Part shown: positions 33,305-43,387 of the stretch, in pieces
Numbering within the stretch: position 1 is the stretch's first letter
Layout: the number at the start of each line of letters is the position of its first letter
Assembly: GCA_037043015.1 (NCBI GenBank)
Contig: CM073330.1
Span: 15,270,512-15,334,511 of the forward strand
Direction of reading: 5' to 3'
Length of the DNA stretch: 64,000 nt
Source of the DNA: Bryum argenteum
Taxonomy: Eukaryota; Streptophyta; Bryopsida; Bryales; Bryaceae
Made by a program: the position numbers and the translations under genes
The notes under the pieces: generated by a model
Databases searched by the model: none
Told to the model about the DNA's origin: nothing
Seen by the model: only the letters and a program-made list of their open reading frames with translations

Positions 33305-36288
33305 CTAGCCGCGAGCGGCTATTGAGTCTAGTAGAGATTGATATTTGTTGGTTTTGTTTGTGATGGTTTCTTGTGGGAATCTGTCGTTACAATATGTGAA
33401 TTCAATGTATTGGATGATAACGTTGTCATTGGGGTGTTGTGGGGGTGTGCCTTGATGTGGCACGCCTATTACGCACAGTAGGTTTGGTTTAAATCTTGCG
33501 TTGCAGTGGCATCGGCGTGTGTTGCAGGTGCAAGGAAGGAGCCAGCTTGGCACTGTGTTATCGGGGGGTTCATTTAGGTGTTTTCCTGCATTTATAAGTG
33601 TGTAGCATCTTAATTTGGTATTAGAGAGGATGAGTTGTTTGATGGATTTAGTTGCTTGATTATGTCTGGTAATTCTAAGTGCGTGTATGTTTTGTTGGGG
33701 GCATTTGAGTAGTACATGTAACCATGTGTCTGCATCTGTGGAGTTGCAGATAGGACATGTGTTTGATGGGAACCTAATGTGTCCAAAGAATAGTTGTTTA
33801 CGTGCATGTCCCATGTATTGGCCTGTGCGAAATTTTAATATACTATTTATTTGGGAATCTGTGATATTTGGGTTATTCCAGAAGGCATTTGAGGATTCGG
33901 CATGAATGTCTTGGTTTGAGGTCCATTTGTTTATGTTAGGGAAGTTCTGTGCGAGGAGGGTGAGATTATTGTCGCGGTCATATTTGGTGAGGTATGTGGC
34001 AAGACATCTCACTGGGCCTTTATCAGGCCTGTGGTGCGGTCCAGGCCATATATCTTTTTGAAAGTAGAACGGGGTGGTATGTGCGAATTCATGTGGTTTA
34101 CGGGCAAATTTGTAGGTTTTCTCATTTCCTGTTTTCGCAAGTTTGTCTGCTTTTTCGTTTCCGGCGATGTTGACGTGGGCTTGTACTTTGTGGAATGTGG
34201 TGGGTTGTGTGCATAGTTTTAGCAGGTTGGTGATCGCAATGAGAGTTTTTTGGTCTGGATGGTTATTTTGTAATGTGGGGCGTGTTAACTGTGTTTGTAG
34301 TACGTATAGGCAGTTTATGCAGTCGGTAAAGATATATGCCGGCTCGTTGTTATATTTTGTTGTGATAATTTTTAGTGTTTTGTATATGGCGATTAACTCT
34401 GCTCTGAAGATTGTTTGGAGGCCTGGTAGTCTTTTGGAGATTTGTATCTCTATTTTGGTCGGGTTGTAGATACCATAACCAGCAGTTTCAGGTCTCCAAT
34501 GGCCGATCTCTGTTTCTTGGGGGGGTATAAACGAGCCGTCTGTGTAATAACTATATTGTGGCGGGAATTTGATGGGGTGAAGTGAGTTGTATTGTGGTAT
34601 TGGCGGTGTGTTTGACATAGTAGGTATATAGATTGGAGGATATAATGATTTAGACCAATTTTTGTTTTTGTTGACTGTAGTGTTTTCAGGAGTAGAGGGG
34701 ATTTCTTGGATCTGGTATTGTGTAATTGAGAGAACATTAAGTGTGGTTGTGAGGTTATGTATGTCTTCTATAGTGGTGATGGTATGACGTTTGTGGTGGA
34801 TACAAAGGATTAAGAGCGCGTTAGGTTCGGTGCGGAGTTTAGTGTGATTATCGGGTATAGTGGGTTCTTCGTATTTTATTGTGTCGGCTGCAAAGTGTAG
34901 TAAAACGTGTGTATCTGGGAACTCAGTGGAGTATGGGGTTGGATTGTGGAACCATTGTTTGTCAGGCATGACAACAATGGTTGTGGCGTTTGGATTTTGC
35001 TGTGCGGCTAATCTAGCCCAGTGTATAGTTTGTTGAGCGGTTTCTTCGTTGTGTGGATGGGCGTAGCCAATACCTTGCCATTTGTATTGGAAAGCTAGAC
35101 CATTTGAGCCAAATATTCTGTCACGGGGGAATATGGAGTAGTATTTTGTGATTTGTAATGGGCATGTAACTGGGGAGGAGAAGTATGTGTGTGTAATTTG
35201 GAATGTTTCGATAAGTGTGTCAATTAGAGCAGTGGGGAGCATGTGATGGTTTGTTGTTTTGGGATTACGCTTGGAGAGAGTGTGATTGTATCGCTTGTAT
35301 AGTAAAATGATTTCAGTTTCGAATGATTGGGTAGGAGGGGTAAGTCCGTGGTTTTTGTTAAGGCATGCGTGGTATTGCATCCATAGCCATGTAAGTCTGG
35401 AGGTGGGGATGGTGATGAGGAAATGTCCGGTATTGTCAAATAGTTGTGTTGTTTCATTCAAGACTTTTATGGTGTGAGAGTTTGTGAGGATATCCTTGTC
35501 TGGGTTGCAGTCTTGGAGGTGGATATTTAGGAGGGGTATGTGTGTAGGTGGTGGGATGAAACGATTGTCTTTTAATTGAGGTGGTGTGAAGCATGTATTA
35601 ATGATGTGTTTATACAATGTGTGCTGTTTTTGTGTGTAATAGTCAAACAATAAGTTAAGATTATGTTTTATGACTGTTGGAAGGTTCCTGGGGAATAGTA
35701 TTTTAGGAGATAACCACGTGTGGTATGTACTGTTGTTATGTATTTCCCAATGACAAATGTATATATTAGAGGAGTGTGTTATGTTGTATTTATCTTTTTT
35801 GGTGGTTAGTTTATGGGCAGAGATGTGGTGTATGGGGAACGTAATCGGGTCATTGATGATTTCTTTGGGTGGGGGTCTTGTTGGTGTCATTGGTGTGGGG
35901 GTTGGGTGTGTTGGAGGTGGAGAGATGGGGGGAGTATTTCGTGGTTTTGTGAAATATATTCGTTGATGAGAAGATGGGTTGGAGGGTGCGTGTTGCATGG
36001 GTGCGGACAGACAGAAGTGCAGCTGCTTTGACAGAAGAGTTGTTGGGCGAGATTTAGGGCGCTTCTTTCTAATTTTGTAGGGTTCCTATAATATTTTCTG
36101 AAATCTATAGGCGACATGAGGGTGGTTCCGTTTGGTAGTGTGAGGTGTTTTATTTTGTATATTTTGTGCTTCAATAGTTTGTGTAGGAGTTTGATGGATA
36201 GTTTGGGATCAAGGTGGGGCAAAAGGATTGATGCTTGGGACATCCATTGTGTTTCTAATTCAGTGGCATCAAGTTGAAAGTTGTCCAT
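33305..36288 (-). pseudogene. LINE ORF2 C-terminal part: RNase H and CCHC zinc finger
   Basis: A first segment (36288-35887, from MDNFQLDATELETQW) continues the reverse transcriptase frame after a TGA. A frameshift near 35950 moves to the 35998-33305 frame (897 codons). RNase H motifs are YYTDGSF (about residue 482 of that frame), FRAELIAIYK, IFTDCINCL and QAHVNIAGNEKADKLAK, which together supply the D-E-D-D type catalytic acids. A CCHC finger follows (CPICNSTDADTWLHVLLKC). RNase H removes RNA from the RNA-DNA hybrid during retrotransposition. The sequence ends SIAARG with its stop at about 33305. Confidence 0.88.
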
Positions 36289-36375
36289 TGTACTTTGTAG
36301 GTGGATTCCACCTGCTTCTTTAAGTATAAAGAGTGTTCTTGTGATTGGGGAGTGGGTGCAGTCATTGTATTTTAT

Positions 36376-38523
36376 TCAGGGAATTTCTTTGGATCCGCCA
36401 AATTTTGCAAGGATGTGTTGGATAAGACCCTGGTAAATTAGACCTAGTTTGCCTTTGTCATTGAGTGCATTTATTAGTTGGTCCCCAATGCATCTGAGAT
36501 AAGCATTTTTGAGGGAGAAGGCTTCAAGACCAAAGTCTATGTGTGGTAATTGTGCTATAATGTTTGCTGTACACTTGGGTAGGCCACATATAGTTTTTTG
36601 GATGCTAGTGATTTTCTTGTCAAGTTTTTTAATCATTGGTAATGAGTAGGGTACTGCGTAGAAGCTATATGCGATGCCTGCGCGTATGACTGTATCTACC
36701 ATGTTAATTTTTTGCTTGATTGTAGCTGGGCAATTGGAGAGTTTTTGGCATTGTTCAGTGAGTTTTTTAGTGGTGAGATGTGTTTGTAGTTTCCATTTGA
36801 GTGTTGGTACTACTTGAATGCCAAGATAGGGGTAGGCTTCGTTTTGGTGTAGCGTGGGTAATGGTTCATTTTTGTAGTTGATGTTTTGTGCTTGCAGCAG
36901 GTTTTTGAAGGCTGTGGGTGAGAGTTTGGATTTGTTTGGGGATCCTGTCACTGCACATTTGTGTGTGCCGACTTCAAGTCCTGTCCATTCACTGTATTTT
37001 TTGATTTTGTTCATTTGTGTTTGTAGTGTTGGAAGGGTAGAAGTGAGTACAGCCAGGTCGTCAGCATACGCAGCGGAGTTGATAGTTGTGCTTGATGTGC
37101 TGAATTTGTATCCGTGGTTACCTCTTTGTAGCCATCTGAGGAGGGGTTCTAAAAATATGATAAAGAGGTATGGGCTTAATGTGTCTCCTTGTATGGTGCC
37201 TCTTTGAATCGGTATTGGTTTTGTTTGGCCAAAATATTCTCCTGTATATATGGTTGTGGAGTGAGAGTAAATATTACCGATTAGTGTAACAGCATCATTT
37301 GGATAGCCTAGGTCTTTTATTATTGCTAGTAGTCTAGCATGGTCGAGGGACCCAAAGGCATTTTTGAAATCTATGTACATGATATAGATGTCTTGGTTTG
37401 TGATTCTAGCGTCTTCCAATGCAGCTGTGATGAGTTGGATTTGTCGTGAGGTGCTTCTCTCTGCGCGGAAGCCTTCTTGACTATCATGAAGGATTTGATG
37501 TTGTTCTCCATAGGCGGAGAGAATATATGTAAGGGTGCTGGTGAATAATTTATATATTGTGTTGGCCAGCGCGATTGGTCTGTGGTTAGGTAGAAGTGAG
37601 GGGTTGCCTTTCTTGTATAGCAGGATAGTGAGACTTGTTTTCCATGATGCAGGTATTTGTTTTTGCTTATAGCAGTGGTAAAAGAAGAGGTATAATAGCG
37701 TTTGGAAGGAATCTGGCATATTTTTGAGGATGGTGTTGGGGATTTTATCAGGGCCAGGGGCTTTGTTTTGTGAGAGATTTTTTAGACAAATGTCGAAGGT
37801 TTCGCGAGTAAAGTATGTGTGAAGGGGGATCTCTGGGGTGCCTCTTTTTTCAAGTGTAAATCCGTCTAATTCATGCCATGGGTATTGGCGGACTGCACAT
37901 GTGCAGGGTATCAGGTGGTCTGGTTGATAGTAGCATGTTGGGATGGTTGGGCGGTTAGTGATTGATTGCTGTATAAAGATTTCTTGAGCGATATCTTCTG
38001 GGCTAGTGAGGATTTCGTTGTTGCGTGTGGTAATGCAGTCAAGTGGCGGTGTGTCTAGATTTTTAAAAACTCGGTTGTTTATTTTCTTAGGGCTGGTGTT
38101 ATAGAGCTGTCTGTATTTGGTGATGGCTTTTTTGATAGATTGGCGTGTGTGTTTTGTGGTAATGGCCCGTGCTTTTTTGTTTGCAGTTTTAGCTATATCT
38201 GCTAATGTGTTAAGCCATTCGTGTTTATTGTCATCACTTTCAGGGGGCGGAGGGATATTCGTATATGTGTGTTGTTGTATGGCTTGTAATATTGGGTGTG
38301 TTCTCCAGTTGTCATTGTTGTTAGCAATGTATATTGTTTTTCGGGTTAGGTGGTATGTGGAAAGGTGTTTTTCCAATCTTTTTGTGATTTTCTTGGGAGA
38401 AAACCTCCTTGTAGGTTGGTTTGTGTGGTGAGGGCGGGGATGGGGGGTGCAGAGCATGTGGTTAGCAGTGTTTCCGTGATGTTGTGAATGAGATGGTCTA
38501 ATTGTGTGCAGGCGGTGGCCCAT
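36376..38523 (-). pseudogene. LINE ORF2 reverse transcriptase domain
   Basis: The 715-codon frame holds the non-LTR RT blocks in order: KAPGPDKIPNTILK (about residue 251), HRPIALANTIYKLFTSTL, DSQEGFRAERSTSRQIQ, IMYIDFKNAFGSLDHARLL, GTIQGDTLSPYLF, and the catalytic AAYADDLAVLTS (about residue 486). A thumb-like region follows (EWTGLEVGTHKCAVTG; YPYLGIQVVPTLKW). It ends in TGA at 36376, after which the same frame continues, so this stop is premature. The junction with the endonuclease is a frameshift near 38400. Confidence 0.92.
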
Positions 38524-39502
38524 TCTGTGGAGGTGAGTTGTTCGTTTTGTAGGGTTGTTGTGAGTTCGTTGATGGAGATTGCGTTGTGTTCAAAATATGT
38601 GGTGGTAAATGTGTTTAGATTGGTTTGGGGGATGGGGTTCAGAATACGTGGGGGTTTTGGGGTTGTTTTTTGTGGAGGCCTTGCTATAAGTATTTGTTGG
38701 GGAATATGGAGGGATACGGGGGAGTGGTCGGAGTTTAGTTCTAGAGTGTGGTTGGTTGTAGATGTGAATATGTGGTTGTTCGTGGCGGTGGTGTAATAGC
38801 CATCGATAAGACTGGTTTCGGTATAGTTATGTCCTCCTTGTCTGGAGAATGGGCTGTTTGTGGGAATATATGTGAGATTAAGGTTGTCCGTGAATGTACG
38901 CCATTGGTGGTCTTCGTCTTGTGGCTGTGTGGTGTTGTGCGCGTTCTGTCTACCGTTTAAGGCAATGTCTCTATTAAAGTCTCCACATAGAATATGGGTA
39001 TGGTTGGGGTATGTTTGTATTTGGGTGGTGATTGTTTGTTGAATTAAGGGGATTAGACTTATGTCTGTGGCATGTATAAATGGATGAGTAGCCATGGGGT
39101 GAGGGGTTTGTTTGCTATATGAATAATTTGTAGGTATGGTGAGATGTTGGCCGGGGTAGGGATTTTTGTAATGTTTCCTGGGAAAGCGTATTTTTGGTGT
39201 ATGAGAGTGAGGAGGCCACCTCTTGCGGGGGTGTACGGTATTCGTTGTTGGATGCATCGGGTAAGTGCATGTGTGTTATTGAAAATTAGTTTATAGTGTG
39301 GTAACATGCGTTGAATGTATTTTGTGGATTTGTTGGCGGTGAGTTTTGTTTCTTGTACTGTAATGATTGCCGGGAGATTTAGTGCGATTTTGTAGAGGTT
39401 AGGGAGAGCCGTGTTTAGAGAACTTGCATTCCATGTGGATATTGTTGTGTTTGATTGGGTAGTATGTTGGGGTTGAGGGATGATTGGATGGGCTGGTGGC
39501 AA
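38346..39502 (-). pseudogene. LINE ORF2 AP-like endonuclease, broken by frameshifts
   Basis: The N-terminal half (39502-39059) contains ISTWNASSLN and ITVQETKL, the Asn and Glu motifs of APE nucleases, then LLIHLYMP. A frameshift near 39065 moves to the 39257-38346 frame. That frame supplies HILCGDFNRDI, SLIDGYYT and LNSDHSPVSLHI, the Asp/Asn and the terminal Asp-His motifs. A second frameshift near 38400 precedes the reverse transcriptase. This nuclease nicks target DNA to prime reverse transcription. All catalytic residues are present, so decay is by frame only. Confidence 0.87.
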
Positions 39503-40107
39503 TGGGGGGGGTGTGAGTATTCTGGAAGGTGTTCTTTACATCTCATAGCTTCAATTAATAGTGTTTCAGGTAAGTATGGGAACGTTGTTTTAAGTGTTTG
39601 GATGGAGGTATTGCTGTTTGGGTCCAAGATGTGTTTATAAAGTTCTTTGTGGATGCATTTTGTTGGTGTGATAAGGTGTTGGTTAGCTTGTTGGAATTTT
39701 GTGTAGGGGTGCGGAGTGGTTAGGTGTCTCGCAGGATCATTGGGGAGGCGTGATAGTTTGTTTAGTAATGTTGTTGTCCAATATGGATTTGGGTTTGTTG
39801 TTATTGTTTGTTCACAAAGGTTTATTTGTGGTCCTATGGTGGTTATGAGAGCGTATAGCATATTTGGGGGAGGGAAATGTGGATGATTGTGGATGTAACT
39901 TGTGAGATGTGGGTGTAGGTTGCAACTGTTTTGGTGTTGAGGGTGGGTGATTTGTATGGTAGGTGAAAATGTTGTGGCTAGGTGTTTGTATTCGGGGTAG
40001 AGTATTATTGTGCTAGGTATAAAATAGGTCCGACTATGTCTCCTATGTAGTGCAAGATGTAAATGTAGGACATTGGGCATTGGTCCTGGGTTGGACTCGA
40101 TATCTCC
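39415..40107 (-). CDS. LINE ORF1 with N-terminal 2A-like peptide
   Basis: The reading frame enters through LFLLLCGDIESNPGP (motif GDIESNPGP at 40107-40081), followed directly by Met-Pro-Asn-Val and a 221-residue protein ending QQYPHGMQVL. The 2A consensus D-(V/I)-E-x-N-P-G-P makes ribosomes skip the Gly-Pro bond, so the upstream peptide would be released from the protein. A leucine-rich run before the motif is typical of active 2A sequences. The 221-residue product is rich in His, Pro and Thr, and no RRM or CCHC motif was seen. The open frame extends upstream of the motif but its start was not determined. It overlaps the endonuclease frame by about 90 bp. Confidence 0.7.
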   Translation of the reverse strand, partial: GDIESNPGPMPNVLHLHLALHRRHSRTYFIPSTIILYPEYKHLATTFSPTIQITHPQHQNSCNLHPHLTSYIHNHPHFPPPNMLYALITTIGPQINLCEQTITTNPNPYWTTTLLNKLSRLPNDPARHLTTPHPYTKFQQANQHLITPTKCIHKELYKHILDPNSNTSIQTLKTTFPYLPETLLIEAMRCKEHLPEYSHPPHCHQPIQSSLNPNILPNQTQQYPHGMQVL

Positions 40108-40196
40108 ACATAGGAGTAGAAATAGGTGATTTGGTATGATATATCCTTTGTATATTTTGTTTTTTGGTTTTGTTGGGTATAATTGTGTGTGAGTTT

Positions 40197-42000
40197 TTAG
40201 GTATGTGGAGGTGTATGTGTTATCTTTTTGTGTTTGCCATATTTTATGTGTGAAGAGAGTGTTGGTTTATAGTTTATGCACGTGCGTGTTTGGTTGGGTT
40301 TTGTGGTATTTGTAAAGTTGTCATAATTTTTGGTTAATTCTTTATGTATTTGTGTATTGGCGAGGCCGGGAGGCCGAGCCCTTTGGGTTTTGTGTATTTT
40401 GTTTTTTCTGGTGCTTGGGATGTTGTTGTATGTTTTGGGCATTTTTGACATGTGTCTTGGTTGTGTATATATATAAAGAATCCAGCTGTCATTTACAGTT
40501 TGGGTGAACCTATTTTTAGTTTTTGCGAGACCGAAAGGTTGGTAGGGTTGTTTTTTCTGTGTTATGTAGATTTTGATTAAGTGTTTGTCTCTTGCTGGGG
40601 TGCTTTGTTTTCTTTTTGAGTTGTTTTGTTTAGAGTATACTATATTTTGGGGTTGTTTTCTATCGGCGAGGCCGGGAGGCCGAGCTCCGTTTCTAATGTT
40701 TGGCGTGCGTTGTGTGTGGTTTGTTAATGTAACTTTTTGTGTTTTAGGGTAGTTGGTGGAGTGTGGGTTGATACGACGAATGGACACTTTATTCATGGCG
40801 GTCTTGAAAGAAGATCCGCATTCATATCTATCTATTTTTTGGTGCTTAGAAGTGTTTACGTGTTGAATAGTTATTATTTTTATTATTCTTTTCACAATTT
40901 TATCATTTTCTAAGATTTGATGTTTAGTTTTATTGATTTTTGCTATTATAATGGTTGTTATTTTTTGACATGTTTGCTTGTTGGGTGTGTAATTCTTTGT
41001 TGTTGGAGGTGTTTGTAGATAGATAGATAGATGTGAACTCCGGTCCTCTTTAAGGGCCGACGTGAAAGGCTTTTTATATATTGGTTTTGGTACAATGTTT
41101 TGGTGTTTTATGAGCACTAGCTCATTGTGAAGAAAGATAGAAATTTTATTCATGGCGGTCTTGAAAGAGGAACCGCATTCGTATCTATCTATCTTTTGGT
41201 GTTTGGAAGTGTTTAAGTGTTGAATAGTTCTTCTTCTTATTATTTTTTTCGTGATTTTATCATTCTCTAAGATTTGAGGTTTAGTTTTATTGATTGTACC
41301 TATTATAATGATATAGTATATATGTGGGTTGATACGACAAATGGACACTTTATTATATAATAAGTCTCTAATAGTGATTTGATGGTTTTGGTGATCTTGT
41401 TTTAGAATGGGAGAGAAACTTGTTGCAAGGTTTTGGTATTCGGGTTGGAGTTTGATTGTACATGTAATAAAGTATGTTTTGTATCTTCGTTTGTGAGCCG
41501 GTGGGTGAGTTTCTAGCACGTTTGGCATAGGACCAGGGTTGGTTTCAATATCTCCACATTTTAATAAAAAGTGCGTATCATTGTATTTATAATAGTATGT
41601 GTTGAGAGTTTTTGTGGACACATATGTTGAGACAGTGTTAACAATAGATATTTTAAGAAGCTTTGTTTTGGTCGGAAAATATTTAACTTTAAAGAATAGG
41701 TTTTCTAAAAATAGGTTGGTATTTGATTCCAAATAATTGGAGTCTTTTGTTACTATCTTGAATATTTCTATTTCTAGTATGTTTGTTTTTGGTTTATATT
41801 CCGAAAATGTTTTATATCTATGTTTATGCATGGTTGAATGAGTGCCAAGCATATTTTGCATAGGGTCCCGATTTGATTCTATATCTTTGTTTGCTAATAG
41901 GATTGTTTTGTTATCATATAAAAGGTAGTAAAATTTTGGATTTTTACGTTTATTTTTATATGTAAAGTATTTTTTTTATAGTAATATTGAGGGTCGATTG
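40197..42000 (-). repeat. Internally duplicated LINE 5' region with two further 2A-like motifs
   Basis: A second motif, HFLLKCGDIETNPGP, lies at 41529-41555 and is followed by MPNVLETHPPAHKRRYKTYF, clearly homologous to the start of ORF1. A third, degenerate one (DIESNRDP, 41885-41862) is followed by MQNMLGTHSTMHKHRYKTF. Between 41350 and 40750 a block of about 350 bp occurs twice, recognisable by INKTKPQILENDKI/INKTKHQILENDKI and KIDRYECGSSFKTAMNK. The long open frame through this region reads repeats and is unlikely to be a single functional protein. Confidence 0.6.
40745..41350. repeat. LINE/SINE tail-like segments embedded in the LINE 5' region
   Basis: Plus-orientation tails: 40745-40850 (GGACACTTTATTCATGGCGG, hairpin, CATATCTATCTAT) and 41145-41210 (TTTATTCATGGCGGTC, hairpin, CGTATCTATCTATC); a third fragment, GATACGACAAATGGACAC, lies near 41330. 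A minus-orientation tail lies at 41015-41070, where the reverse complement reads CACGTCGGCCCTTAAAGAGG and then ACCGGAGTTCACATCTATC. All match the tail shared by the LINE 3' end and the SINE. Confidence 0.65.
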
Positions 42001-42120
42001 TGTTATATATTTTGTTTTGTAGGTAAAGGGATATTCATTATTACTATAATTTCTATTCACTTTCTTTGTTTTTTCTTTCCCTCCTATTACTTTTACTTTT
42101 TGTCTTTTATTTTCTTCTTT

Positions 42121-42312
42121 TATGTCGGTATTGTCTAGATTTACTATGTCGGTATTTTTTTGTTTTACTATGTCGGTATTTTCTTGTTTTACTATGTCGG
42201 TATTTTCTAGATTTATTATGTCGGTATTTTCTAGATTTATTATGTCGGTATTTTCTAGATTTATTATGTCGGTATTTTCTAGATTTACTTTGTCGGTAAT
42301 TTCTATTTTTAG
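42121..42312. repeat. 24-bp minisatellite, eight units, in the LINE 5' region
   Basis: TATGTCGGTA starts recur every 24 bp at 42121, 42145, 42169, 42193, 42217, 42241, 42265 and 42289; most units continue TTTTCTAGATTTA. It lies between the GC-rich LINE 5' end and the 2A-containing region. Position suggests 5' UTR monomers, which act as promoters in some LINEs. Confidence 0.85.
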
Positions 42313-42507
42313 TAATTCTATTTTTGGAATCCGGATCTCAGCAGGACACCTCCAAATTCAGGTTCAGCTTCCACGATTCGCAATGTGGAGCTCGCAACGC
42401 TTGTGCGTGCAAGACCACGGCGCCCCAGCTTCACCACGCCTCGCTTCGTCTGTCAACGTTCTCCCTCCCCTCGCCGCTAACGCTTACTCCGCCATTTTTT
42501 CGATATT

Positions 42508-42521
42508 TTTCCTACCCAAAA
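42508..42521. repeat. LINE target-site duplication, 5' side
   Basis: TTTCCTACCCAAAA, identical to 32824-32837; flanking sequence on both sides belongs to the same dispersed repeat. Confidence 0.88.
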
Positions 42522-43330
42522 CATATAATTGAAATCTAACCGTGGATATAGGAGATACAACTATTTAAAGACCATACAATTTCTGGGTCAAGGTTTGGAC
42601 CCATTGATGCTTAGGATTAAGATACATAGAAATTGTTTTGGACCCATTGATGTTTAGGGTTAAGATACATAGAAATTGTGCATATATACATTTAAAAGCC
42701 TTATTCGAGTAAACAATGCACTATTGCAAAGAATCTCAATGTTCATAAAAGAAACATAAAGTTGGTAGAAAGTGTAATCCCAAACTAGCTTATTAGGTAT
42801 TTATGATTTCCGATAAAGCAACTAGTATGATTATTTTAATATATTATTGCTAAAAACGAATTGGATTCCAACATACGTCACACAATTAAAAAATGAATAA
42901 ATTCAACGTTTATTGAAGATGTATATCAGTTTGTCTTCTCTAAATATAAATAAATATAAAATTGATGTCTTGTGAATTAGGTTCACTCAAGCTGTATGAA
43001 AGACCTAATACTTGGATAGGCTCTTCTTTACAAATTTCTAAACATTTTCATAATTAGAGAATGTGGTGAATCCTACATAAAGAGAACAATATAGGATTTG
43101 ATACATGTCATTTATCCATTACAGTATTAATTATTTGGTATCGTTTTGATGCACTGCCATGGATTCATAGAATAGATTGTAAAGCCTTTATGCCTTTCCT
43201 GTCTATTTTTCTATTGTTACTCACAATGACTATATTACTTATTCAATGAGCCATCTTTGAAAATTGATACTGAAAAGAAAAAGATACATAATGTATAACA
43301 TCAGATATCAAGCATGCAAGTCTCATTGTG
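42522..43330. other. Dispersed-repeat remainder and a 41-bp direct duplication; no gene
   Basis: 42522-42570 completes the repeat split by the LINE. Two near-identical 41-bp units starting TTTGGACCCATTGATG (about 42594-42675) follow in tandem. The rest is AT-rich with no recognisable feature. Confidence 0.5.
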
Positions 43331-43387
43331 ATTAATCATTTCCTTATTTTATTTTTTCGTTTTTTTTTTCTCAATCTGAGCTCCAAT

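Larger units (their letters stand above)
32838..42507 (-). mobile_element. Full-length non-LTR retrotransposon (LINE) with 14-bp target-site duplication
   Basis: TTTCCTACCCAAAA is repeated exactly at 32824-32837 and 42508-42521, bracketing 9,670 bp. Order on the minus strand: GC-rich 5' end (42507-42320), 24-bp minisatellite, an internally repeated 5' region with 2A-like motifs, ORF1, AP endonuclease, reverse transcriptase, RNase H, CCHC finger, and a 3' tail with hairpin and TATATA repeats. The coding strand is extremely A/C-rich and G-poor, so the proteins are crowded with Thr, Pro, His, Asn and Ile. Three frameshifts and one TGA break the second reading frame, so this copy is dead, but the intact duplication shows that insertion is not ancient. 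Clade cannot be fixed from sequence alone. Confidence 0.9.

Noticed and set aside
33030..40000. Numerous plus-strand open frames through the LINE
   Set aside because: They are antisense shadows created by the G/T-rich complement of a G-poor coding strand, and none has a recognisable motif.
40197..41861. 554-codon open frame on the minus strand as one protein
   Set aside because: It reads through duplicated repeat blocks, SINE/LINE tails and two 2A-like sites in a G-poor strand where stop codons are rare. Only the segments homologous to ORF1 look meaningful.
42066..42532. Cys/Leu/Phe repeat protein over the 24-bp minisatellite
   Set aside because: This is a translation of the minisatellite in the LINE 5' region on the strand opposite to the element.
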